From contig JACZUF010000013.1 in the NCBI GenBank assembly GCA_022573285.1, forward strand, positions 1 to 64,000: DNA of 64,000 nt. The letters are read 5' to 3'. The notes beneath the pieces were generated by a model. That model saw nothing but the letters and a program-made list of their open reading frames with translations, had not been told where the DNA came from and searched no databases. Of this stretch, positions 28,067 to 36,127 are shown in pieces (position 1 is the stretch's first letter; each line of letters begins with the position of its first letter). Made by a program: the position numbers and the translations under genes. The DNA comes from Chloroflexota bacterium (lineage in GTDB: Bacteria; Chloroflexota; Dehalococcoidia; Lucifugimonadales; UBA3495).

Positions 28067-28639
28067 ATGTCGCGAATCGTAGATTGGCCGGCCCGGATGA
28101 GAGAGGTTGCCGGGTTCGTGGGCCTGGACCAAAACGAACTTGAGATTATACAGTCCACCCGCGAATTGGTGCTGGCCAGGGGCGAGGAGTTGACCGCTGC
28201 GGTTTACGACCATTTTCTGAAGTTCCCCGAAACCCGCCGGTTCTTTCTGGACGAGGATGGCGAGGTCAACGAGGAGAAACTGGAGCGCCGCAAACGCAGC
28301 CTGATGCGCTGGCTGACAGGCTCCATCGACTTTAAGATCGACGAAGATTACCCCATCCGGCTGCTGGCCACGGGAATCGTCCACAGCCATCCCCCGTCCC
28401 ACCGGGCCCACTTGGGGTCCATCCCCAGCAGGTTCATGATCGGCTCCATCTCATTCATTCAGACAGCCCTGGCGCAGATATTTCAAGAAGAGATAAACGA
28501 CCCGCGGGAAGCCCAGAGAGCGTCCGTGGCCTGGAACAAGATGCTGATGGTCCAGCTCGATATCCTGCAGGCTGGCTACGTCAACGAGACCCCGACCGAG
28601 GCAACGGGCGAGGCCCCGGCCGGGCCTGATTTCGAATAG
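28067..28639 (+). CDS. Protoglobin-domain protein
   Basis: AVYDHFLKFPETRRFF...RRKRSLMRWLTG...ATGIVHSHPPSHRAHLGSIPSRFMIGSISF, globin-sensor-like layout. Confidence 0.8.
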   Translation: MSRIVDWPARMREVAGFVGLDQNELEIIQSTRELVLARGEELTAAVYDHFLKFPETRRFFLDEDGEVNEEKLERRKRSLMRWLTGSIDFKIDEDYPIRLLATGIVHSHPPSHRAHLGSIPSRFMIGSISFIQTALAQIFQEEINDPREAQRASVAWNKMLMVQLDILQAGYVNETPTEATGEAPAGPDFE

Positions 28640-28697
28640 AGTTTCGTTCTGATCGATAGACCAGATTTCCTGGCGACTTTAATTAGGAGAGAACAAC

Positions 28698-29123
28698 ATG
28701 GGTAAGGTGTTGGTGATCCAAGGCGCGGGCATGAACATGAGGGGCAAGGTCCAGGTGGAGACCTTCGGGTCCATGACCTTGGACGAGATGAACGAGCAGA
28801 TACTCGGTTTCGCCGAGGGTCTGGGGATGGACGTGGAGCTGTTCCATTCCAACATTGAAGGCGAGGTGGTGAACGCCCTCTACGACGCCCACGACCGCGA
28901 CTTCGACGCCGCGCTGATCAACCCGGCTGGTTACACCACCGTCGCCGGGCCCCTCCGGGGCGCCATATCCCAGGTGAAGTTCCCAGTCATAGAGGTCCAT
29001 GCTTCCAACCCCACGGCCCGCGGAACGGTCTCCCAGGTGTTGCCAGTCTGCAAGGGCGCCGTGTACGGGTTCGGGGTCTATGGCTACAAACTGGCCCTGG
29101 AAGCAGTCAAGCAGATGGCCTAA
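28698..29123 (+). CDS. Type II 3-dehydroquinate dehydratase (AroQ) homologue with altered catalytic residues
   Basis: GKVLVIQGAGMNMRGKVQVETFGSMTLDEMN, FHSNIEGEVVNALYDA, LINPAGYTTVAGPLRGAI, PVIEVHASNPTARG, GFGVYGYKLALEAV. Confidence 0.8.
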   Translation: MGKVLVIQGAGMNMRGKVQVETFGSMTLDEMNEQILGFAEGLGMDVELFHSNIEGEVVNALYDAHDRDFDAALINPAGYTTVAGPLRGAISQVKFPVIEVHASNPTARGTVSQVLPVCKGAVYGFGVYGYKLALEAVKQMA

Positions 29124-29143
29124 CGGCTAGGAGCAACGGGCGG

Positions 29144-29335
29144 TCATTCACAGCGAAGGCAGCGGCTCTGCCCGAATACAGCGTCATGAACGTTCTGGGT
29201 GACCATCAGATAATCGATGGCGACCCGGAACGTTTTGCTGTCATCGGCGATCTCATATTTCTCTTTCATGGAACGGATGAAGGCCATTTGGTCCGGGTTT
29301 AGTTGGATCTCATAGGTTTCTTTAGGACCCGCCAT
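29144..29335 (-). CDS. Small hypothetical protein, ribbon-helix-helix-like
   Basis: 63 aa MAGPKETYEIQLNPDQMAFIRSMKEKYEIADDSKTFRVAIDYLM...RCLRCE. Confidence 0.55.
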   Translation of the reverse strand: MAGPKETYEIQLNPDQMAFIRSMKEKYEIADDSKTFRVAIDYLMVTQNVHDAVFGQSRCLRCE

Positions 29336-29449
29336 CTCGTGTCACCTCGACCGTTAATTAGATTGCTCGTGATCTGACCGCCCAAGAACGCCGGACGGAA
29401 TTCCCTTAACCGAGATCAGTAGGCTGGCGTGAACCTTCAAAGGCGCCGG

Positions 29450-30550
29450 CTACAGGGCGGCGTCCTGGACCGCCTGTGAGATTGCCGCCAGCCTGGGCGT
29501 GTTGGTGGACTCGGCCCGGAAGCCGTTGGTAATGTAGGCCACGGCCAGTCCCGAGTCTTGGTTGGCCCAACCGATGGATGTACCCGAACCGGCGTGTCCG
29601 AAGGTACGGATGCTCTCGTTGCCGGGCGCCGCGGAGCGGGGGTCTCCCAAAGACAGACCCAGCGAGCGTTTCACGTTCCGGTCCAGGCTGTGGTCCAGTC
29701 CTTCGGCCTGTTGCTTGGTCACCTCCGCCACCGTCTCCGGCTTCATGGTGGTCACACCGTCCAGTGTCCCACCGCCCGCCATCATGGCGTAGAACCGGGC
29801 CAGCCCCCGGGCCGTGGCGATCCCGCCGCCGGCCGGCAGGACGGCGGTATGGACCTCCGGCCGATTGTAGATGGTCACCTGGCTGGTCCGGTCGCAGTCC
29901 TCCATGGCGTGCAACTTCGACACCCGCTCTTCCATGGATGGGTCGATGCCAAGGTGAAATTCTTCTATCTTCAGAGGGACGGTAATCTCTTCCCGAATGA
30001 ATTGGTCGATGGACCGCCCGTCGATGCGGCGGACCAATTCCCCCACCACCCAGCCGAAATTCCGGGCGTGGTAGGCAATAACCCGGCCCGGTTTGTAGTC
30101 CAGGGGTATCTGCTCCATGGCGTCGACCGCCGCCTCCCAGTCGTGCCACCGGTCCCAGGTCATATGACTGGGGGTGTCGGGGAAGCCGGATTGGTGGGTC
30201 ATGACGTGCCGGATGGTGACCTCCCCCTTGCCCTTCTGAGCGAAGCCGGACCAGTGGGATGCCACGGTGTCGTCCCAGTCGAACTTGCCCCGCTCCCAAA
30301 GGATGTGGAGACAGGCGGCAGTCACCGCCTTGGTGGAAGAATAGAGGACGAAGATCGTGTCCTCGGTCACCGGCTTGCCCGTCTCGCGGTCGGCCAGTCC
30401 GCCGTACAGATCGAGGACCGGCTTTCCGTGCCGGTAGACCGCCAACGCCGCTCCTGGGTGGCCCCCGGTCTCTATCTGTTGGTTGAATAGCTCGGTTACA
30501 CGGTCGAGTCCCCGGGGGTCCATCTGAGCGCTTTCCGCGGCTACCACCAT
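29450..30550 (-). CDS. Serine hydrolase, beta-lactamase family (class C-like)
   Basis: SxxK as YSSTKAVTAA; YHARNFGWVVGELVRR; FGHAGSGTSIGWANQD. Confidence 0.92.
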   Translation of the reverse strand: MVVAAESAQMDPRGLDRVTELFNQQIETGGHPGAALAVYRHGKPVLDLYGGLADRETGKPVTEDTIFVLYSSTKAVTAACLHILWERGKFDWDDTVASHWSGFAQKGKGEVTIRHVMTHQSGFPDTPSHMTWDRWHDWEAAVDAMEQIPLDYKPGRVIAYHARNFGWVVGELVRRIDGRSIDQFIREEITVPLKIEEFHLGIDPSMEERVSKLHAMEDCDRTSQVTIYNRPEVHTAVLPAGGGIATARGLARFYAMMAGGGTLDGVTTMKPETVAEVTKQQAEGLDHSLDRNVKRSLGLSLGDPRSAAPGNESIRTFGHAGSGTSIGWANQDSGLAVAYITNGFRAESTNTPRLAAISQAVQDAAL

Positions 30551-30599
30551 TCAGTTATATCCTCTGCGCACTATGCCTAAGCCTTTGGGCCGGGTCCGG

Positions 30600-31397
30600 T
30601 TATACAATGTTCAGGTCCGCCCCGCCCAAGCCCTCAATCATTATGGAGGCCGTGTCGCCGGCCTTCACGATTTTGGGAGACACGATACTGCCGGTGATAA
30701 TCACCATGCCCGCCGTCAGACCCAAGCCCTGTTCCGACAGCTTGTTCGCCAGCCAGGCCAGGGGCTCCAGGGGGTGGCCCATCACGTCGGAGCCGTGGCC
30801 GTCTCCCACCATTTCGCCGTTTATGGTCATCGACCCGTAGGCCGCCGACAAGTCTAGACCGAGCCAATCGGAGACGGGTTCTCCCAGCACAACCCCGGCA
30901 TTGAAGATGTTGGCGGCCACACCGGTCATGAATTGGACCTTCGGGTCTTGGCCGGGTGTGCGTCTAATATCGATTATCTCGAAGGCGGCCGTCAGGGAAG
31001 CCACGGCTTCAGTCACCATTCCCCGGTCGTAGGGACCTCCCGAAGGAGGCAGGTCGGCGCCAAGCCGGACCGCCACTTCACATTCTAGGCCCAATTGGAC
31101 GAAATCAGAGGCTGCCAGGGTGCACGGAGACTGACGGATATTGTCCGCCAGCATTATCCCCAAACAGGGTTCACTGACGCCGTTGGCCTGCTGCGAGGCC
31201 GCTGTGGTGTAGGCCAACTTATATCCGGCTATGGGCCCTTGTTCCTGGGAGATGTCCGTCTGGAACTCCCGTTGGATCGAGTAGGCCTCGTCCAGATCGC
31301 TGGGCATCAGGCGGTCTTCCAGGAAGTACAATCGGTTGGCCCTGAATTGCTCCGAGAGGGTTTGGGCTGCCTGCTGCACCTTGACGTTTACCGACAT
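30600..31397 (-). CDS. 2-keto-4-pentenoate hydratase family protein
   Basis: IAGYKLAYTTAASQQANGVSEP, LECEVAVRLGADLP, GHPLEPLAWLANKLSEQGLGLTAGMVIITGSIVSP. Confidence 0.9.
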   Translation of the reverse strand: MSVNVKVQQAAQTLSEQFRANRLYFLEDRLMPSDLDEAYSIQREFQTDISQEQGPIAGYKLAYTTAASQQANGVSEPCLGIMLADNIRQSPCTLAASDFVQLGLECEVAVRLGADLPPSGGPYDRGMVTEAVASLTAAFEIIDIRRTPGQDPKVQFMTGVAANIFNAGVVLGEPVSDWLGLDLSAAYGSMTINGEMVGDGHGSDVMGHPLEPLAWLANKLSEQGLGLTAGMVIITGSIVSPKIVKAGDTASIMIEGLGGADLNIV

Positions 31398-31486
31398 CTG
31401 ACCGATTCCTTTAGGGAGTTCCAGGCGTCGTTAGGCAAGACGGGGCCTAGTATAGCACCTGGATACAGAGCAGCCGTTGGTATGAG

Positions 31487-32245
31487 CTAGGCAATCTCGA
31501 TGCCCACCGGGCAGTGGTCGGAGCCCATGACATCCGGCAGGATAAACGCCCCGGTCAGGCGGCCGGCGAAGTCCTGGTCCACGAAGAAATAATCTATGCG
31601 CCATCCCACGTTACGGTCTCTGGCCCGGGTCATCTGGTCCCAGTAGGAATAATTGTCCGGCTCCTGGTTAAACAGTCTAAAGGTATCCTTGTACCCGAGG
31701 GCCAGAAATTCGTCCATCCAGGCGCGTTCCTCGGGAAGAAAGCCCGAGATTTTGGCGTTCTCATTGGGCCGGGCCAGGTCAATCTCCTTGTGGGCGGTGT
31801 TCACGTCGCCGCAGACCACCACGTGTTTGCCGCTCTGCTTGGTTTTCTCGGCGTAATCCAGGAAAGCGGCGTAGAAATCCATCTTGTACTTGAGACGCTC
31901 GGCGGACCGCTTTCCGTTGGGGAAGTAGATGTTGAACAGGACGAAGTCGCCGAAGTCGGCGATTATCGTCCGCCCTTCGCTGTCAAACCGGTCGCCGAAG
32001 CCGAATTGAATGCTCTGCGGCTCTTGCTTGGTGTACAGGCCCACACCGCTGTAGCCCTTCTTCTCCGGGGTGGAAAAGTAGGAGGCGTAGCCATCCACGG
32101 ACTTGACCTCCTCAGGAAGCTGCTCCTCGTGAGCCTTGGTCTCCTGTAGGCATAATATGTCGGGGTCTTCGCCGTTGAACCAATCGAGAAATCCCTTCTT
32201 ATGGACCGCTCTCAGACCGTTTACGTTCCAAGATATAACCCGCAT
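31487..32245 (-). CDS. xth: Exodeoxyribonuclease III
   Basis: [76 protein letters not shown]. Confidence 0.96.
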   Translation of the reverse strand: MRVISWNVNGLRAVHKKGFLDWFNGEDPDILCLQETKAHEEQLPEEVKSVDGYASYFSTPEKKGYSGVGLYTKQEPQSIQFGFGDRFDSEGRTIIADFGDFVLFNIYFPNGKRSAERLKYKMDFYAAFLDYAEKTKQSGKHVVVCGDVNTAHKEIDLARPNENAKISGFLPEERAWMDEFLALGYKDTFRLFNQEPDNYSYWDQMTRARDRNVGWRIDYFFVDQDFAGRLTGAFILPDVMGSDHCPVGIEIA

Positions 32246-32734
32246 GGGACCAACTCCTTGCTGGACGCTACCCGAATGGCTACACGCCCCGAAACCGAAG
32301 TATAGGATAACCTCTTCGGCCCCGGCGGCCTAGCCGTCCTTCAACAACTTGAGGCAGTTTTCGGGACTACCGGTCATGATGCTGCGTTCACCCAAATATT
32401 AGGAGGCCATGGTCTGCATCCGCTCCACGATGTCCGCGAAACACCGGATATGGCTGGAGCGATGGCCCGGTTGGAGGGGATGGCAGGCAAGATGGCACGG
32501 AAGTATTTGAGTCGTCAGAACCCTTGGACCTGAGGGGAAAGGGCCACCACCCCCAAAACGACATAAGCATTGGCACCTGGAATCCCACAGTCGAACGCCT
32601 AGGAACCTCACGAAAGGTGTAAACTCGAGGCGACGAAATCCTCCTCCCAGAAATTCGGGAGAAGGATTTTTCTCTGAAATGTAACTCCGGCTTTGCCCCA
32701 AGCAAATTGGAGCTAGGCAAAGTTTTAAATCTGT

Positions 32735-33094
32735 TCAGGTATTACTCTGGGCTTTGGCCATGGCTGCGATCTGTTGAGCCTTCACTAGATTGGCTTGGAA
32801 GGTTATTCGTTTGTGCCTGAATACGTCTATTATCGTGCCTACGTAACACAGGCCTCCAGTCAAGAGATAGAGAATCCCCATCCCGATATTGCCGACATAG
32901 AACCTTCCAATCCCTGCAAGTATGATGAAACCGATGATAGTTAAGATAAGGCAGGTTGTTGGATCTTTGCGTTGTGCGCGGTAGGCGACGGCGAAAGTTT
33001 GGGCTTGCTGATCGGTCATATCCGCTATGAGGCCAGAGATCAATAGTTGTTCTTCTCCTTCAGCCTCGGGAAACACCTGTAGAACGTTCGGCAT
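32735..33094 (-). CDS. TM2-domain membrane protein
   Basis: LTIIGFIILAGIGRFYVGNIGMGILYLLTGGLCYVGTIIDVFRH. Confidence 0.75.
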   Translation of the reverse strand: MPNVLQVFPEAEGEEQLLISGLIADMTDQQAQTFAVAYRAQRKDPTTCLILTIIGFIILAGIGRFYVGNIGMGILYLLTGGLCYVGTIIDVFRHKRITFQANLVKAQQIAAMAKAQSNT

Positions 33095-33121
33095 AATTAA
33101 CCTTCCATGTGGTCCAGATTT

Positions 33122-33436
33122 CTACTTGGAACCGGGTGGCAAGGACTGTCTGAAAAACAAATGTAGAATGCGATACAAGATTATCGACATGGCTATCGGA
33201 CCCAAGTAATGGGCCTCTAATGATTGACGTAATTCACCTCTAAACAAAAATGAAATTGAATGGCCTAGTCCATAACCGGGACTCTTAATGTCAAACAATA
33301 AATCGGGCAAAAAGATTGTGAAGTGTTTGTCCGAATAAGGGTCCATGGCTGCCAAGATTGCGAGACCGCATATCCAAATCCAAGCCTCTAGAGAGGAAAT
33401 ACGTTGGACCAGAACATTCACACTCGGAAATGCCAT
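33122..33436 (-). CDS. DUF2752-like membrane protein lacking the usual cysteines
   Basis: DIKSPGYGLGHSISFLFRGELRQSLEAHYLGPIAMSIILYRILHLFF resembles GxPCPGCGLTrA...G.....A...NPLG. Confidence 0.55.
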   Translation of the reverse strand: MAFPSVNVLVQRISSLEAWIWICGLAILAAMDPYSDKHFTIFLPDLLFDIKSPGYGLGHSISFLFRGELRQSLEAHYLGPIAMSIILYRILHLFFRQSLPPGSK

Positions 33437-33655
33437 CTTCTAAACTTGAAGCCTCTTTCGCCCATTCATCGGCGGTGATCGTCAGCCATGGCGAGCCGCA
33501 AAAACGCGTTGAATTTTGATACCCGTCGAGATTAGGCAGGACGTTATACATATACCGTTAGTTTGTCAAGCAATTAGATCGGGTTTGATTACATCAACTG
33601 AGCAGGCGCTTTGGCGAGTAGTATTCCCAACTCTGGCCGGCCGCAAAGCCGGTGC

Positions 33656-33892
33656 CTAATTGGCGCCGGCTTTTTCTCTCTCCCGGCGGTGTCTTTGGGC
33701 AAAACGCCGGACGGCGACCAATGCCCATAACCCTTCGATCACCGTGATGGGGTAGACCTCCGCCAGCCCGCTGTAGAGTGAGGTCAGCGCCGATCCAAAG
33801 GCGAAAACCAGCACCAACCACTTGGAGCGTTCTTCGGTCCAGTAGGAAAGAAACATGATGCTAACGGCGATGGCGCCGAATAGGGTCAACAT
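33656..33892 (-). CDS. Small hypothetical membrane protein
   Basis: 78 aa, 2-3 hydrophobic segments. Confidence 0.6.
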   Translation of the reverse strand: MLTLFGAIAVSIMFLSYWTEERSKWLVLVFAFGSALTSLYSGLAEVYPITVIEGLWALVAVRRFAQRHRREREKAGAN

Positions 33893-34004
33893 CTGCGGTC
33901 TGATTCTCCTTTCCGCTCGCTGTTTTTGGGCATTGCCGGTCTAAGGAGCGCCTCATAGGCCAACGGTCCCACCGGCTCTCCCGCCAAGCGGAAAGATACC
34001 CGGA

Positions 34005-34478
34005 TCAGCCGGCCGGAGGGCCTTCGTCGAACTGGACCAGTATCCCATCGGGGTCGTGGACGAAGACGGTCCGGACGTCGCCCGAACCGTCGGTGAAGTC
34101 CTCCATGGTCCCCGCCAGGGTCACGCCTTTGGCCATCAGTTCCTGGGCGCAGGCTTTCACGTCCTCGACCTCAAAAGAGATATGGCTGATGCCCTTTTGG
34201 TCCAACTTGATCGGTTCGCCGCCTACCTGGTCACCCGGATGCGAGGTCAACACCAAGAATGGCTGGGGAGAGCCGGGGTCATCGATCCAGATGTTGGCCA
34301 CGGTCCGGGCTTTTCTGGGATGTTCGTACATCTCCGTCGATTCCGCGCCCGGCCGCCGCGCCATCTCCTGGGTGGTGTGCATCTTCACGGTCAGCCCCAG
34401 AAGGTCCCGGTAGAACTTCAAGGACTTCTCCAAGTCGGCCACACAGACTGCTATGTGGGATACGCCTTTGACTTTCAA
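34005..34478 (-). CDS. VOC/glyoxalase family protein
   Basis: KVKGVSHIAVCVADLEKSLKFYRDLLGLTVKM...GISHISFEVEDVKACAQEL...VFVHDPDGILVQF; TTG start inferred. Confidence 0.88.
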   Translation of the reverse strand: MKVKGVSHIAVCVADLEKSLKFYRDLLGLTVKMHTTQEMARRPGAESTEMYEHPRKARTVANIWIDDPGSPQPFLVLTSHPGDQVGGEPIKLDQKGISHISFEVEDVKACAQELMAKGVTLAGTMEDFTDGSGDVRTVFVHDPDGILVQFDEGPPAG

Positions 34479-34661
34479 ATTGGACTCCCCCTGAAAGCGT
34501 TGAATGGAAGGGATTGCCGCGCGTCCCAGGCGGCGGCGCAATGCTAATGGGCAGCCATCGGAAAGTCAAAGGCGGCGTTGCTGCGGGCAACGTGTAAAAT
34601 GCTGGCACATATCCTTCCGAGCGACAGACTTGTGCCTCGGAAGGATGCAAGAGGTATTTGA

Positions 34662-35903
34662 ATGACCGAAGCAAGCGGGAAGCTGCCCCTGCCCCTGGAG
34701 GGCATCAGAGTATTGGACGCCACCCATATAGTGGCCGGGCCTTTTTGTTCCATGGTCCTAGCCGATATGGGAGCGGAGGTGATCAAGATCGAACGGCCCC
34801 GTACTGGAGACCTGGCCCGGAGCCGCGGCCCTTTCATCAAAGCCGAGGACGGCCGGGAGGTGAGCTCCCGCTTTCTGGGCGTGAACCGCAACAAAAAAAG
34901 CGTCTCGATAGACCTACGCAACCCTAGATGTAAGACGGCTTTCGAGGAGCTGGTCCGTCACTCCGACGTGCTGGTGGACAACTGGGGGTCCGGGGCCTTC
35001 CGCCGCCTGGGACTGGGTTACGACCACCTGAGCGAGATCAATCCCGGCCTGGTCTACGCCAGCATCACCGGCTACGGCGACAGCGAAGGCTTGAGCGGCC
35101 CCTACTCCAACTGGCCGGCCAACAACCTGAGCATCCAGGCCATGTCCGGGTGGATGGAGATCACCGGCGACCCTGATGGGCCTCCCCAGAGCGTGGGCGA
35201 CAACATCGGCGACTCCATCCCCGGCGTCTGGACGGCCCTGGGAATTGTCCTGGCCCTGGAGACCAGGCGCAAGACCGGCCGGGGCCAGTATGTGGATATG
35301 GCCATGTACGAATGCATGGTCTCCCACATAGAAAGCAACATGAACTCTTTCCAGGCCACCGGCGCCAACCCTGGGCGGTCCCGAGAGAGGCTGGCCACCG
35401 CCGGCATCACATTTCGGGCCAAGGACGGCTACGTGGTCATGGCCGGAGTGCGTAACGAGGAACGGCTGCGAAAGCTGTGGAAGGTGGTGGGCCGGGAGGA
35501 CCTGTTGGACGGCGACCCTAGATTTCTGGCCGGGCCCGGCATGGACGGCCAGTTCTACCAAGACCACATCATCCCAGCCATCGAAGGGTGGTCGATCCAG
35601 GTACCCAAGTTCCAGGTGGCGGCGACGCTTACGGAGATCGGCTTCTCCATGGGAGTCACCCAGACCATGGCCGACCTGGCCCAGTGCCCCCAGTTGGAAG
35701 CCCGGCAGATGTACGTTGACACCGGCGACACCCTGGGCGGCACCTTCCGCGGGGTGAAGACCCCCGCCCGTCTCACGGCCTGCGTTGATTCCCCCGAAGT
35801 GGCAGCGCCGCTGCTGGGCGAGCACAACTCGGAGATACTCTGCTCACTGGGCGGAATGACGCCGGAGGAAGTGTCCGAATTGGAGGCGAAAGGGGCGCTT
35901 TAG
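34662..35903 (+). CDS. CaiB/BaiF family (class III) CoA-transferase
   Basis: LEGIRVLDATHIVAGPFCSMVLADMGAEVIKIERPRTGDLAR, NRNKKSVSIDLRNP. Confidence 0.94.
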   Translation: MTEASGKLPLPLEGIRVLDATHIVAGPFCSMVLADMGAEVIKIERPRTGDLARSRGPFIKAEDGREVSSRFLGVNRNKKSVSIDLRNPRCKTAFEELVRHSDVLVDNWGSGAFRRLGLGYDHLSEINPGLVYASITGYGDSEGLSGPYSNWPANNLSIQAMSGWMEITGDPDGPPQSVGDNIGDSIPGVWTALGIVLALETRRKTGRGQYVDMAMYECMVSHIESNMNSFQATGANPGRSRERLATAGITFRAKDGYVVMAGVRNEERLRKLWKVVGREDLLDGDPRFLAGPGMDGQFYQDHIIPAIEGWSIQVPKFQVAATLTEIGFSMGVTQTMADLAQCPQLEARQMYVDTGDTLGGTFRGVKTPARLTACVDSPEVAAPLLGEHNSEILCSLGGMTPEEVSELEAKGAL

Positions 35904-36127
35904 GCCGCTTCTGTAACCGGGTCACAAACATCAGGGTTATAAAATCCGCTCATGGTGAGCTCCGACCGGGGGTCGAGAGTCTCGATGTAATCGGACTTGT
36001 CGAACCACCTGCTATGCGCCCTTCGACAAGCTCAGGATGAGCGAATTATATTAACGGCAATATTTGAAAGTAGTGATTTTCAGAGCGATGGGACGCGAGA
36101 CGGGCCGCAACATTTCAGGTAACAAGC

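Noticed and set aside
32388-32720. 110-aa minus-strand ORF as an intact gene
   Set aside because: Composition not protein-like; only short pieces look coding, treated as a possible remnant.
33640-33675. Hairpin aagccggtgcc/ggcgccggctttttc as a plus-strand terminator
   Set aside because: Overlaps the 3' end of a minus-strand ORF and there is no plus-strand gene upstream of it; not confident enough to list.
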